This document shows, piece after piece, positions 31,668-42,799 of a stretch of DNA of 64,000 bases. The DNA comes from Diphasiastrum complanatum (lineage: Eukaryota; Streptophyta; Lycopodiopsida; Lycopodiales; Lycopodiaceae). A program made the translations under genes and the position numbers. The notes under the pieces are model-generated. The model searched no databases. It saw only the letters and a list, made by a program, of their open reading frames with translations, and was not told the DNA's origin. Numbering within the stretch: the stretch's first letter is position 1; the number at the start of each line of letters is the position of its first letter. The DNA is taken from positions 57,472,920 through 57,536,919 of the forward strand of contig CM055101.1 of the NCBI GenBank assembly GCA_029204225.1. Reading direction: 5' to 3'.

Positions 31668-32570
31668 TCTTGGACAAGGAAACTACTGAATCCTCGCTAT
31701 CTAAACTCTTTCCCACCTCAGATAGTTCATCTGGCAAAAGTGAAAGAGATTTTATTCTCATTTTTACAAAATCAATTAAATTAGAATCTAAATCTACTAC
31801 AACAACATGTCTGTCTTTCTGAATAGTACATGCGTTTGTAGTGCCGCTACTGCTAAATAAATCGAAAATCCAATTAGCTGGGTGAGAAAAAATATCAATT
31901 AAATGATTAATTGATTGTTGTGATTTTTGTAGGGACAAGCCACGAAACCCGTCATTGGATCCTCTAATTTTTTAATCATGGCTGGATACTAGAACAAGTT
32001 TCCAAAACTTGTCAATCCGGAAGTGTTATAATAAAGCATCGAGCGTTTATCATCCAAAGAATAATAACCGATGGTTATGTATTCTATTTCATTGCAAAGT
32101 CATGCTCCTCTCGAGTTCTTGACATTGGGCTTGTACTTGACATGGAACATTACAAATAAAATAAATTTAAAATTACAACTTTAAAATAAAAAATTTAAAA
32201 TATAATTATAAATTAAAATACGAATTAATAATTCTGGAACTTAAAAACTTACTACACACCATTTTCTATTCCCGCATTATAGAAAGTTAGTAGAGCTTTC
32301 TATATTGAAGCTAACTACCAAGAAGAATGAAAAATAACAACTCTCTAAATTGGAGAAGTTGTGACTTCGAGAAAATCCTACATAAAACTATGGATTTCAC
32401 TGAATTTGAAGGGAAAATCATCATTTAATGATTCCTTCACCTGAAATCCATATGGTATATCGGCAATGCAGAGTGTATAAGGCCTTTTTTTTTTAAGATT
32501 TTGAAATTTCTCTGCAATTGCCCTCCTCAACCGAGTAAAAGCATGGTTGATCATCGACACTTTTGGAAAG
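31668..32570 (-). pseudogene. DNA N-4/N-6 methyltransferase relic
   Basis: On the minus strand, YTLCIADIPYGFQVKE (near 32,430-32,475) looks like the catalytic motif IV (DPPY) of amino-methyltransferases, with Ile for the first Pro. About 180 codons later, FRGLSLQKSQQSINHLIDIF and then NWIFDLFSSSGTTNACTIQK match the target-loop and S-adenosylmethionine motif I (DLFSGSGTT) of the N6_N4_Mtase family. RHVVVVDLDSNLIDFVKMRI follows, as expected for motif II. The IV-then-I order is that of the beta-class enzymes. A stop lies near 32,012 and the middle is frameshifted. Enzymes of this type methylate adenine N6 or cytosine N4 in DNA and are mostly bacterial or viral. Confidence 0.6.
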
Positions 32571-32862
32571 ATAGGTCTCTAATTGTTCCTCCTCCGCAGT
32601 GGTCTCACCCCGTGCTAATATCTCCTTGTCTCTTTTTTTTGCTTTTGCCTTCAGAATATGTCTCTTGAATTGCTCTAGAAGGATTTTGTTTTTTTTTATC
32701 TTCGGGAGACTGAAAAAGAAAAAGCCAGGCTTAGCATGGGAGACACAAAATATAAAATAGAATGGAACACTTAAAGTATCAAAAAAAAATAATTAAATAA
32801 AGAAAAAACTATGCTTAGCATAGGAGACATAAATTAGAGAGGTATTTGTTGTCGTCGTCAGT

Positions 32863-34210
32863 TCAGAGTGCTTTCACTTTTGTAGACATTTGTGTCTCAG
32901 CCATGGCCTTGAATCTCTTGAAGCATTCAAAGGCTTCAGATTTGTGCTTAATGAACATGACTATAAACCATCTAGAATAATCATCTATGAAAGTGATAAA
33001 ATAGATTGCATCTCCTAAGGACGGAGTTGGCATTGGACCACAAAGATCACTATGTACAAGATCCAATACATGCTTTGTTTTGATAGAATGTGATTTGGGA
33101 AACTTGTTTCTAGAGTGCTTCCCATAGATGCATGATTCACAAAAGAAAGTTTTTCTATCCAATGAAGAAGGAAAATGTAATCCATCAACTAAATTATTAC
33201 AACGCATATAAGAAAGTGATCTTGTATTCACGTGTCCAGATGGACTATGCCATAGTTTAGCATTATCGTATACATTTTCATGAGAGATGCTAGATAATGC
33301 AATTGAATTAAAGAGTACGTAAATATTTACGACTCTAGTGCATGTAGTCAGAGTAGTATCTTCATCGAAGAGTGTACACTGTTCAGATGAGAAAGTAACA
33401 ATGTAGCCCTCATCAGTCATCTTAGAAACTGACAACAAGTTCTTTGACAACTGAGGTACGTGAAGAACATTGGTGACATAAATAAAAAAATCATTTTTGA
33501 ACGCGATCTTGACTGTCCCTTTGCCTTCTATGCGTATGGTGCTTGAATCTCTGAGATAGATGAATTGATCTCTGTTGTAAGCTACATACTCGGTAAACCA
33601 TTCCTTGCTAGAGGCCATGTGTTGGGTAGCGCCGCTATCCAGATACTAGCTATCGTGGTCTTCGTTGCCACTATTGTTATCTTGCTCCTCCAATTTTGCC
33701 ACATTGGAGAAATTTGGCTATTGTTGTTGTTACTTATTTGTCCCATTGTAGATGCAGATACAACACTCTTTGATGTTGTGATTGGCTCTCTTGCAATATC
33801 TGCAGAAAAGCTTCTTGCATGATCCACTATTCTCAGCTTGAGTATGAGGCTTCTATTGTTGCTACTGCACTTGATTTTTGCCCTTGGAATAGTCTTTCTT
33901 CTTGGTGTATAGGGCCAAAGACTTGTCTTTGATGGACAGGTCACTGGTCTTTCTCCGTATTTCTTCTTGAAGTAGATGACCGATCACCTTTTGAAGAGTG
34001 AGGTTGGATTGTGTGGAGATCATCACCACAAGGTGTTCATATGACTTTGGAAGAGAAGAAAACAAGGTCATAACGACATCATCATCTTGCATAGCACATC
34101 CTACAGCTGATAATTGATCCAATAAAGATTTGAAACTACTGATGTGAGAAGTGATGGCAATAGAATCAGACATGATAAGAGTAAAGAACTTCCTTCTAAG
34201 ATGTATTCTA
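32863..34210 (-). pseudogene. copia host element, 3' part: gag end to integrase
   Basis: Continues the gag that starts at 40,972 and is interrupted by the intact element. From 34,210: SSFKSLLDQLSAVGCAMQDD, LFSSLPKSYEHLVVMISTQS and HLLQEEIRRKTSDLS, then a zinc knuckle (CRYCKRANHNIKEC). The protease motif YLDSGATQHMASSKEWF and GAG-pre-integrase/integrase (WHSPSGHVNTRSLSYM, CIYGKHSRNKFPKSH, HSDLCGPMPTPSLGDAIYF) follow. It ends at KVKAL near 32,863, with the rest of integrase, RT and RNase H missing. Confidence 0.85.
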
Positions 34211-34865
34211 TGTGAAAATTGTCAACATTTCCTAGCTAGTTTGAGGCCTAAATTGGCTAAAATTGTAAATAGTTTTGGTTCTGGAGTTTCACACGTGTGA
34301 ACCAGGCCACAATGTTTTTATTTACTGTATTTTTTCAGTATGATGAAGTGTCAAACTTCATACCCTTCAAAATGAGACCATTTTGATGTATTTTGATCAT
34401 ATAAGCCATTTTTAGCTATTTTTCCTATATAGGGAATATCTAGGGTCAAGTACCTTCTAGAGAGAGGAGAGAGAGTCATCTTCCTCATCCATAAATAGTA
34501 GGGAAGTCGTGGAGAACAGGTTGGAGAAACCTTTTGTATGCTTCATTGAGATCAATAGATCATTGTCATTGTTTCTTCCTCCATTGAGAGCATTGTTGTG
34601 TGTATTGTCTTCAAGCTATTGTGTATGATCTTAGGTGCTTTCCAAAAGTGATAGGCTGATGTATTATGGACTGTATAATGCTATTTTGGGCCGCACTTGA
34701 TGTTTATGGAAGTTTCAATTTGTGATAAATGCTTTTTGATCAAGTTCTTTGCATTCTAGGTAGCATAGAATGTGTTGCCAATTCCTAGATTATGTAGTTT
34801 GGAGTGCAAGCATTCAAGCCAATGATCTTGGAGTTTAGATCCACTTAGGATCTGTATTTTTCACA
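34211..34865 (+). repeat. 5' LTR of the intact copia element
   Basis: 655 bp with TG..CA ends. It contains a TCACACGTGTGAAC G-box dyad near 34,290 and CATCCATAAATAGTAGG near 34,490 as the likely TATA region. Confidence 0.97.
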
Positions 34866-34877
34866 TGGTATCAGAGC
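34866..34877 (+). promoter_or_regulatory. primer binding site (initiator tRNA-Met)
   Basis: TGGTATCAGAGC abuts the LTR end and is complementary to the 3' end of plant initiator tRNA-Met, which primes minus-strand cDNA synthesis. Confidence 0.9.
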
Positions 34878-36037
34878 TGGTTGGCTTCTATTTACAGTAA
34901 GTATTCCATTTTTGGTGATATTTGGATGTTTGATCAAGTTCTAGCATGATTTTGCATTGCTTTGTTGATCAAATCTTACTAACCTTTGTTTTGTGAGTTG
35001 AACTTGTGGATCAAAAGCATATTTCAGGTCTATTGAAGATCATAGGCTGAAAAGAAACTATTTTGGATCAGATCATAACACCTAATCATTTGTGATTTTG
35101 AGGCTTGTGCATATTCAATACTAACAATGTTCTTTTCAATCCTATTGTTGACAATCTCCATTCTTGGATGAACACTCTCCTTAAGTGGATGAAACTTCTC
35201 CTTAAGTGGATGACAAATGCTCTTTTGAGTGAGTTGTAATTCTCCTAAAGGCTGAGCAAAGCTCCCATTTGGATGAAAGATCCCCTTTTTTGGGTGAACA
35301 TATTGTAAGCTCCATTGTGAAGAGCATATTGTAAAGATTGTCATCAATTTTGGCATAAATTTTGGTGTACTTTGTTGAGCATGTAAGTAACTCTCCTTAT
35401 GTAATTTGATTGGAGCATTTGCTGGAAGGTGTTAACCATTATGCAAGTGTGTTTTCAGGTTCTTAACAGGTTGAGGAACATTCTCATGTGAAGTGATCTT
35501 AGATCTACATCTAAACACCAAGATTTGACAAGATAGTGAAGCTAGTCTTGTGATTCACTAAGTGTGCTCATTCATTCACCTCTAAATCTTGTATTTATCA
35601 CTTGCTGGAGTTTATAAACTTTTAGAAGTGTGGTTTACATGTGGTTTTACAGGTTGAATCAATATCTTAGTGTGTTGATCATATGTTGATCAAGTTTGTT
35701 CATTACTAGGTAATCTTGGCATCCTAGTTTTGGGTATTTTCTAAGAATGCAAGTAACTCTTCACACCATAACTTGATTTGGTCACTTGCTGGAAAGTTTG
35801 AGAGCTTAAGCAAGAGTGTGTTCAGGTTGGTTTGATTTTGTAATCCATTCTTAGTGTGTGCAAAGTGTTGCATGTGTTTCAATCTTCCTTTCTATGCTTG
35901 GAAACCATCTAGGTTCAAGATAGAAGTGTTTTAGGGTCCTAAATCTTCATAGATCTCTTTATCTATCATTTGTTGAGAGAAAAGTGAGTGCTAAGTGCTT
36001 TAGGACAGAACCTAAAAGTTGAAGAAACATTAGAATC

Positions 36038-39000
36038 ATGGCTTCCAATGGTGGGATCATGCTAGAGTCTAGTGAAAGGTTGAGTTCATCAAACTACTCT
36101 ACTTGGAAAGTGAGGATGGAGTCCTTACTTGAGTTGAATGAACTCATGGACATAGTTGCAGAAATTGAAGAGAGACCTCTCACACTTCAAGAGCAACAAA
36201 GGTTTGATAAGAAGGCCAAAAGGGCTCTTCATATCATTAAAATGAATGTTACAAATGAACTTCTCAAGGAAGTTGGAAAGTGTCAAAGTGCAAGTGAGGC
36301 ATGGAATGCCTTAAAGAAGCTCTTTGAATCAAAGTCCACATCTAGGGTATTGACCCTAAGGAGACAAATATTTTCTAGTAGGCAAAGAGAGGGTGAAAGT
36401 GCTCATGCATTTATCTTGAGAGTTAAGTCCCTAAGTGATGATTTAGCATGCATTGATGAGAACATAAAAGATGGTGAAATAGTCCAAGTTATGTTGAATG
36501 GTTTGCTAAATGAACATGCTAACCTTGTGCAAAGTTTTGCCATTCAAAGAGTCTTGCCAAGTGTGGTTGACTTGCAAGAAATCTTATTGGCTGAAGAACA
36601 TAGGTTGCAATCAAAGCTTGATGGTGCATCCTTGCAAGGTGGAGGTGAAGAGGCTTTCTTCACAAAAGGCAAATTCAAGGGCAAAGGTAAAGGCAAAGGG
36701 AAATGGTCCAAAGGTGGTAACTTTGATCATGATGATCACTCTTCCTCTTCCTCTTCTACTAAGAACAATAAGTCAAAGTTCAAGTGCTTTTATTGTGGGA
36801 TAAAAGGTCATTTTGCAAATGAATGTTATAAGAAGAAAAGAGAGCAAGGAGAGAGGCAAGGAAATCTTACAATAGATGAGGAAGAACATAACACATGTGA
36901 ATCACTTGTTATGACTTCAAGTTTGTTAGCCAACATAGATGATAATGATCCTTGGTGGATTGATAGTGGAGCCTCATCTCACATGACAAGACATAAGGAA
37001 TACTTTACATCCTTATTGTCTTATGAGGGAGAAGGTAACATCATCTACACTGCAAATGATGGTCAATGTGACATCAAAGGCATAGGCACTATTCCTATTT
37101 CCCTTTCAACAAATAGGAAAGCAAATCTTGAAAATGTTTTGTACATTCCTTCAATCACTAAGAATTTGCTTAGTGTAAGTCAAATGATTGACAAAGGACT
37201 TGATGTGGAGTTCATTGGAGATGCATGTTTGATAAGTAAATGTGGATCCTTGATTGCTCAAGGTAGGAGGCATGGTAAACTTTTCAAGCTTGATGCATGT
37301 GTGATCTCTAATCATGAAGGATGTATGGCTAGGGAGCAATTGACAAACCAAGAAGTTTGGCACAAGAGGTTGGGCCATCCCAACTTCAAATCTTTGGAGG
37401 TAATGGCAAAGAAAGAGCTTGTTCTTGGTCTCCCTAAAAGTCTTGTTGCAAACAATAGTGTTTGTGAACATTGTGCCTTGTCCAAATCTCATAGACTTGC
37501 TTATTCTAGATCTACTTCTAGATCTAAAGAAGCTTTTCAACTTGTGCATTCTGATATTCATTCTTCTAGTACAACTAGCAATGGTGGGGCAAAGATGTAT
37601 GCAACTTTCATTGATGACTTTAGTAGGTATACTTGGATCTATCTTCTTAAAAGTAAGGATGAAGTGTTTGCTGCATTTGTCAAGTTCAAGAATGAAATGG
37701 AAAACCAATTCAATACAAAGATCAAATGCTTAAGATCTGATAATGGAGGGGAATACACCTCAAATAGGTTCAAAGACTTTTGTATAGCACATGGGATTAA
37801 GAGGGAGATGTCTAGTCCTAGGACTCCACAACAGAATGGAGTGGCCGAGAGGAAGAATAGAACCCTTTGTGAATGTGCCAAGGCAATGAGACTACATGCT
37901 AATCTTGCTAAGTCTTTTTGGGGGGAAGCTTTAGCATGTGCTAACTATCTATGTAATAGATGGACAAGTGCTTCCTTGGATGGTAAAACTCCTCATGAGG
38001 TTCTTTATGGTAGAAGGCCGAGTGTCAAGCATTGTAGGATCTTTGGATGTACATGTTTTGTCAATATCACACTTGATGATAGAACTAAAGAAGATCCTTC
38101 ATCAAAGAAGGGTGTGTTTGTTGGCTATAGTGAAGTAAGCAAGGCTTACACAGTGTACATTCCTTCTACAAAGAAAGTTGTCATAAGTAGGGATGTCATC
38201 TTTCATGAAGAGAATGTTTCCAATGTTGTTGATGTTGATGTTGATGTGCCTACTAATCATCATGATGTGCAAGATGTCTTGGATGAAGATGGAGATGCCA
38301 CTCCAAAGCAAACTTCAAGGAAGACTCAAAGGCAAAGGGCTAAGCCATCAAGGCTAACCTATGATGAAAAAGGAAAGCAAGTGGTGGACAACTCTAACTT
38401 TGCTTTTCTTACCTCTTTTGATGAACCAACTTGTGTAGGTGAAGCAATTCAAAAGAAGGAATGGATCCAAGCCATGGATCATGAGCATCAAGCACTCATC
38501 AAAAGCAACACATGGAGGTTGGTAAAGCTTCCAAAGGACAAGAAGGCAATTGGTTGTAAGTGGATCTTCAAGATCAAGACAAATCAAGATGGATCAATCA
38601 ACAAGTACAAGGCAAGGTTGGTGGCAAAGGGGTATGCTCAAGAATATGGTATTGACTATGATGAGACCTTTGCACCCGTGGCAAAGATGGTAACTATTCG
38701 AATCCTAATCTCTCTTGCAACTCTTTATGATTGGGATATGTGGCAAATGGATGTTACTAATGCCTTCTTGAATGGTGATCTTGAAGAAGATATTTACATG
38801 GAGCAACCCGAGGGCTATGTTTCACATGATGAGCCTAATCATGTGTGCTATCTCCAAAAGAGTTTGTATGGGCTAAAGCAAGCACCAAGGAGTTGGTATG
38901 CTAAGCTCAATTCCTTCTTACTTTCTCAAAACTTTGTTATGAGTGAGTATGATCATTCTCTCTACTTTAGATTGAATGAAAATGATATCACTTTACTTTT

Positions 39001-39991
39001 GATCTATGTTGATGACATTATCTTAAGTGGTGGTAACAATCTAGATATAGATGAAATCAAGATGGCACTCAAAAGAGAGTTTGAAATTCAAGATCTTGGT
39101 AAACTTCATTATATCTTAGGAATAGAGATTATTAGAACTTCTAAATCTACATTCATATGTCAAGAAAAGTATGTTAACTCTATTCTAAAAAGGTTTCATA
39201 TGGAAGATTGTAAAGTTGTTTCTACTCCTATGGAATCAAATGTAAAGCTAACTACAAGAAGTAATGAAAGATCCTTCAAGGACATTACTCTCTATAGAAA
39301 GCTAATAGGATCTCTTATATGGTTAACCATCACAAGACCTGATCTAAGCTTTGTGGTTGGTAAACTAAGTCAATTTATGCAAGATCCTAGTGAGGCTCAT
39401 TGGAAGCTAGGAAAGAGAGTACTTAGATACATCTCGGGATCTAGAGATTTTGGCATCTTGTATGGAGGTACTACACCTAACCTTTGTGGATTTTCAGATT
39501 CAGATTTTGCAGGTGATCAAATGGATAGGAAGTCAACAAGTGCCTTTGCAATCTATCTTGGAGATGGAGTGGTCTCATGGCTATCAAAGAAGCAACCAAC
39601 TATCTCTCTATCTTCCACCGAAGCCGAGTACAAGGCATTAACAACATGCACCAAGGAGATTCTTTGGATCAAGAGGATGTTATTGGATCTTCACTTGCTG
39701 GAACCAGAGAAGACTCCAATCATACTTTGTGATAACCTTTCAGCCCAAAGCTTGGCAAGCAATCCTGTTTTTCATGCAAGGAGCAAGCACATTGAGATTG
39801 CTCACCATTTTGTGAGAGATCAAGTCATTGCCAAAGAGGTGGAGCTTCAACATGTCTCTTCAAAGGAGTGTGTGGCTGATATCTTCACCAAACCATTGGG
39901 AAAGGACCTATATTTAATGCATAGATCTAATCTTGGAATGTGCTCAAAGACTATGTTGAAACTAGCATCCAATGTTGAAGAGGGAGTGTGA
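36038..39991 (+). CDS. intact copia gag-pol polyprotein, 1317 aa
   Basis: Domains in order: UBN2-type gag (from ~13, SSNYSTWKVRMESLLEL) and a CCHC zinc knuckle at ~250-263 (CFYCGIKGHFANEC). Protease is at ~306-315 (WWIDSGASSH) and GAG-pre-integrase at ~442 (WHKRLGHPNFKSL). Integrase has its acidic residues at HSDI (~505), LRSDNGGEY (~567) and VAERKNRT (~604). Reverse transcriptase has YVDD at ~990, and RNase H has DSDFAGD (~1155), SSTEAEYKAL (~1192) and DNLSAQSLASNP. The ATG at 36,038 is ~1.16 kb after the primer site. No stop or frameshift interrupts it, and all catalytic residues I can check are present. The stop codon (39,989-39,991) lies inside the 3' LTR, so the last codons are LTR sequence. 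Gag and pol share one frame, so processing by the protease is expected. Confidence 0.97.
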   Translation: MASNGGIMLESSERLSSSNYSTWKVRMESLLELNELMDIVAEIEERPLTLQEQQRFDKKAKRALHIIKMNVTNELLKEVGKCQSASEAWNALKKLFESKSTSRVLTLRRQIFSSRQREGESAHAFILRVKSLSDDLACIDENIKDGEIVQVMLNGLLNEHANLVQSFAIQRVLPSVVDLQEILLAEEHRLQSKLDGASLQGGGEEAFFTKGKFKGKGKGKGKWSKGGNFDHDDHSSSSSSTKNNKSKFKCFYCGIKGHFANECYKKKREQGERQGNLTIDEEEHNTCESLVMTSSLLANIDDNDPWWIDSGASSHMTRHKEYFTSLLSYEGEGNIIYTANDGQCDIKGIGTIPISLSTNRKANLENVLYIPSITKNLLSVSQMIDKGLDVEFIGDACLISKCGSLIAQGRRHGKLFKLDACVISNHEGCMAREQLTNQEVWHKRLGHPNFKSLEVMAKKELVLGLPKSLVANNSVCEHCALSKSHRLAYSRSTSRSKEAFQLVHSDIHSSSTTSNGGAKMYATFIDDFSRYTWIYLLKSKDEVFAAFVKFKNEMENQFNTKIKCLRSDNGGEYTSNRFKDFCIAHGIKREMSSPRTPQQNGVAERKNRTLCECAKAMRLHANLAKSFWGEALACANYLCNRWTSASLDGKTPHEVLYGRRPSVKHCRIFGCTCFVNITLDDRTKEDPSSKKGVFVGYSEVSKAYTVYIPSTKKVVISRDVIFHEENVSNVVDVDVDVPTNHHDVQDVLDEDGDATPKQTSRKTQRQRAKPSRLTYDEKGKQVVDNSNFAFLTSFDEPTCVGEAIQKKEWIQAMDHEHQALIKSNTWRLVKLPKDKKAIGCKWIFKIKTNQDGSINKYKARLVAKGYAQEYGIDYDETFAPVAKMVTIRILISLATLYDWDMWQMDVTNAFLNGDLEEDIYMEQPEGYVSHDEPNHVCYLQKSLYGLKQAPRSWYAKLNSFLLSQNFVMSEYDHSLYFRLNENDITLLLIYVDDIILSGGNNLDIDEIKMALKREFEIQDLGKLHYILGIEIIRTSKSTFICQEKYVNSILKRFHMEDCKVVSTPMESNVKLTTRSNERSFKDITLYRKLIGSLIWLTITRPDLSFVVGKLSQFMQDPSEAHWKLGKRVLRYISGSRDFGILYGGTTPNLCGFSDSDFAGDQMDRKSTSAFAIYLGDGVVSWLSKKQPTISLSSTEAEYKALTTCTKEILWIKRMLLDLHLLEPEKTPIILCDNLSAQSLASNPVFHARSKHIEIAHHFVRDQVIAKEVELQHVSSKECVADIFTKPLGKDLYLMHRSNLGMCSKTMLKLASNVEEGV

Positions 39992-40641
39992 AAATTGTCA
40001 ACATTTCCTAGCTAGTTTGAGGCCTAAATTGGCTAAAATTGTAAATAGTTTTGGTTCTGGAGTTTCACACGTGTGAACCAGGCCACAATGTTTTTATTTA
40101 CTGTATTTTTTCAGTATGATGAAGTGTCAAACTTCATACCCTTCAAAATGAGACCATTTTGATGTATTTTGGTCATATAAGCCATTTTTAGCTATTTTTC
40201 CTATATAGGGAATATCTAGGGTCAAGTACCTTCTAGAGAGAGGAGAGAGAGTCATCTTCCTCATCCATAAATAGTAGGGAAGTCGTGGAGAACAGGTTGG
40301 AAAAACCTTTTGTATGCTTCATTGAGATCAATAGATCATTGTCATTGTTTCTTCCTCCATTGAGAGCATTGTTGTGTGTATTGTCTTCAAGCTATTGTGT
40401 ATGATCTTAGGTGCTTTCCAAAAGTGATAGGCTGATGTATTATGGACTGTATAATGCTATTTTGGGCCGCACTTGATGTTTATGGAAGTTTCCATTTGTG
40501 ATAAATGCTTTTTGATCAAGTTCTTTGCATTCTAGGTAGCATAGAATGTGTTGCCAATTCCTAGCTTATGTAGTTTGGAGTGCAAGCATTCAAGCCAATG
40601 ATCTTGGAGTTTAGATCCACTTAGGATCTGTATTTTTCACA
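39987..40641 (+). repeat. 3' LTR of the intact copia element
   Basis: 655 bp. It differs from the 5' LTR by four substitutions: A to G in TTTTGATCAT, G to A in TTGGAGAAAC, A to C in TTTCAATTT and A to C in CTAGATTATG. The first five bases also supply the polyprotein stop. Confidence 0.97.
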
Positions 40642-40972
40642 TTCTAGTGGTTACATCATGAGTCTCATAGACTTTTGATAACAAATCTAATACATCCTTA
40701 GAGGTTTTGCATGTGGTAACATGAGATATTTGGAAGTCGGCCAGATTGAGTGTGATACATGCTAAGGCTTTCTGATCTTTGATTTTCCAGGCCTTTGCTT
40801 GATCACCAGCTTCTGGTTTCAGGTCAGAACCTTCTACTACATCCCAAAGATCTCTATCTATCAATATCATCCGGAGTTTTAACTTCCAGATGTAGAAGTT
40901 AGAACCATTGAACTTGTCAATGATTCTAGTCTCGTTGGATGATGGAGATGAAGAGCTACCAATGTGAGACAT
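40642..40972 (-). pseudogene. copia host element, gag N terminus
   Basis: Starts MSHIGSSSSPSSNETRIIDK at 40,972, continues FNGSNFYIWKLKLRMILIDR and ends ETHDVTTRM where the younger element has inserted. The reading continues at 34,210. In copia gag this is the N-terminal capsid part. Confidence 0.85.
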
Positions 40973-41024
40973 GTTAACAGTAATACAAATAGAACAAACT
41001 TGATCTATCAGTTTATATGAGCTA

Positions 41025-41740
41025 CTGTCTGATACCAATCTGATAGGGCAAGGGAGTATGAAAAATACGAATGGAGAAGAGAGCAAGAATATTTGCGGAA
41101 CAGCACTCCCATTGCAATGGGCTACTAGATGCAAAAACAGTCTAATAGAATGTTTATGCTAAGTATAATCACAGCTTAAATGTTTTGTTGCCCAACAAGA
41201 TCCTATAAATTAGTTCATACTCACAAAAACAAAAATGAGTACAGTCCACCGAAGAGATTAGAAATGGTTTGTGTGTGGTATTACTAAAAAATGGATTTAG
41301 TCAGAAGTTTAGTTCTTTAATAGATTGAAATAGCAGTGTGATAGCGCAAGTTTCTCTCAGGCATCAAAGACAACCATCGACTGATCAGAAGCTGAGGAGT
41401 CGTAGACGTCCGTGTTCTGATCATAGTGAGTGAACAATTGTTATCAAACAGCAATGAAGTGCATTCAAATCACAACAAGCATTCATCTATGTTATACATA
41501 GATAGAAAAATGTGCTGCTGCTATGTTACACTGAAGCACAACAAAATAGTAGTTACAACCAGAATGACGACATAACTTGCAGGTTCAAAATCATTCTTCT
41601 CATGGATGGAGCATCCTGTAGAGTGTGCCTGGATAATCCGTTTATAGAATTCATCCATGTATTAATTACAGTAAATATTTGTCACCTAATTAGATAAGCC
41701 GTTGTACTTGGAAGTATTTGGCTTGTGTGACAACTGTACA
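41025..41740 (-). mobile_element. copia host element, 5' LTR and primer binding site
   Basis: On the minus strand the LTR (41,740-41,041) ends CCTATCA. Three bases (GAT) later comes TGGTATCAGACAG at 41,037-41,025, a tRNA-Met type primer site. The solo LTR at 11,605-12,287 belongs to the same family. The 5' boundary at 41,740 is provisional. Confidence 0.7.
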
Positions 41741-42790
41741 TGGTATGTACGGTCAACGAATCAAAAAATGTTGATGCGGACAAGGATGTTGCAAATTCTC
41801 TCACTTTGCATTTTACGTAAAGTGGCTTTCTCTCACTTTGCACGTTTTAGAAAGTGCCTAGAATGTTTCTCATTGAAGATAGACAACTGTTGGAATTTTT
41901 CTCTCTTCGGAATTTTGCAAAAAAGCCGACAATGCATGTAAAAATGTGAAGGTGCCCTTAAAAAAGCGATAGTGTTTTTAAAACAATTTAACTTCTTCAA
42001 AATAGTTGAAAGGAAGAAGCTGAAGCCAAGTGTTGCATTTTTCGGGAAAGTGCAAAAAGACCGACACAATCACATTTTGGGAAAATGCGAAAAAGATGAC
42101 ACTTGAAAAATAGTTGAACTGTTGAACTATGCTGAAGTGTCGCATTTCGGGAAAAGCTGACACTATCGCATTTCGAAAAAAGTTGACACTGTTAAAAACA
42201 TAGTTCATTTCTGCAGACTGTTTCAACACTTAGTGTATTTCAGCAAACTATTGCGACACTTAGTGTATTTCTACAGAGTTGTTCGAAATGCTAATTCGTG
42301 GAAGATCTTGAAGATGGCCAAGTCTTCAGTGATCTTCAAATTATTAACTTAACATTTGAACTTGAAATATGATAGGATTGGTTACCCTTTGCTGGAGATT
42401 AGCCAGAAGCCTGTTGTAGACGTTTTTTAAATAATTTGATTGTCTAAGTTATGATTCCTTCAGGCATCAGATGCGCAGACGTAGAACCAAGGTTGGTTTC
42501 ACCTAATCCTAGATCAACAATCAATACGTGCAAGAAGAATCTTAAAATAAAAATTAGTCATTCACCAAGGAGACAACTGTGGACTTAATTTCCAACAGAT
42601 ATGAGAGTAAGCAATGCATCCAAAAACTCGAATGTGCTTGAATGAGGGTTTTGAATATGTCCATACCTCATAAGGTGTTTGTCGTTTAGAGCTTTTGTAA
42701 TGGATCGATTTTGTAGATAGGCAGCAGTCGTGATAGCTTATGCCCTGAATTTCTTTGGAAGAGACGCATGGGCCAACATGCTCTTGGCAC
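41741..42790. other. short dispersed repeats, no gene seen
   Basis: Between 41,800 and 42,260 phrases such as TTTCGGGAAAA and GACACTATCGCATTT recur irregularly; related phrases occur near 44,970-45,120. No open frame with a recognisable domain. Confidence 0.4.
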
Positions 42791-42799
42791 TTTTAATCA

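Larger units (their letters stand above)
34211..40641 (+). mobile_element. complete, young Ty1/copia LTR retrotransposon
   Basis: 6431 bp flanked by a perfect 5-bp target duplication TTCTA (34,206-34,210 and 40,642-40,646). The two 655-bp LTRs start TGTGAAAATTG, end TTTTTCACA and differ at four positions that I counted (about 0.6%). The primer binding site TGGTATCAGAGC follows directly at 34,866 and a polypurine tract (GAAGAGGGAG) ends at 39,986. One uninterrupted gag-pol frame lies inside. Everything needed for autonomous movement appears present. It is inserted in the gag of an older antisense copia. Confidence 0.97.

Noticed and set aside
37151-37708. 185-codon antisense frame inside the intact copia element
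   Set aside because: Shadow of the polyprotein on the opposite strand with no recognisable domain.
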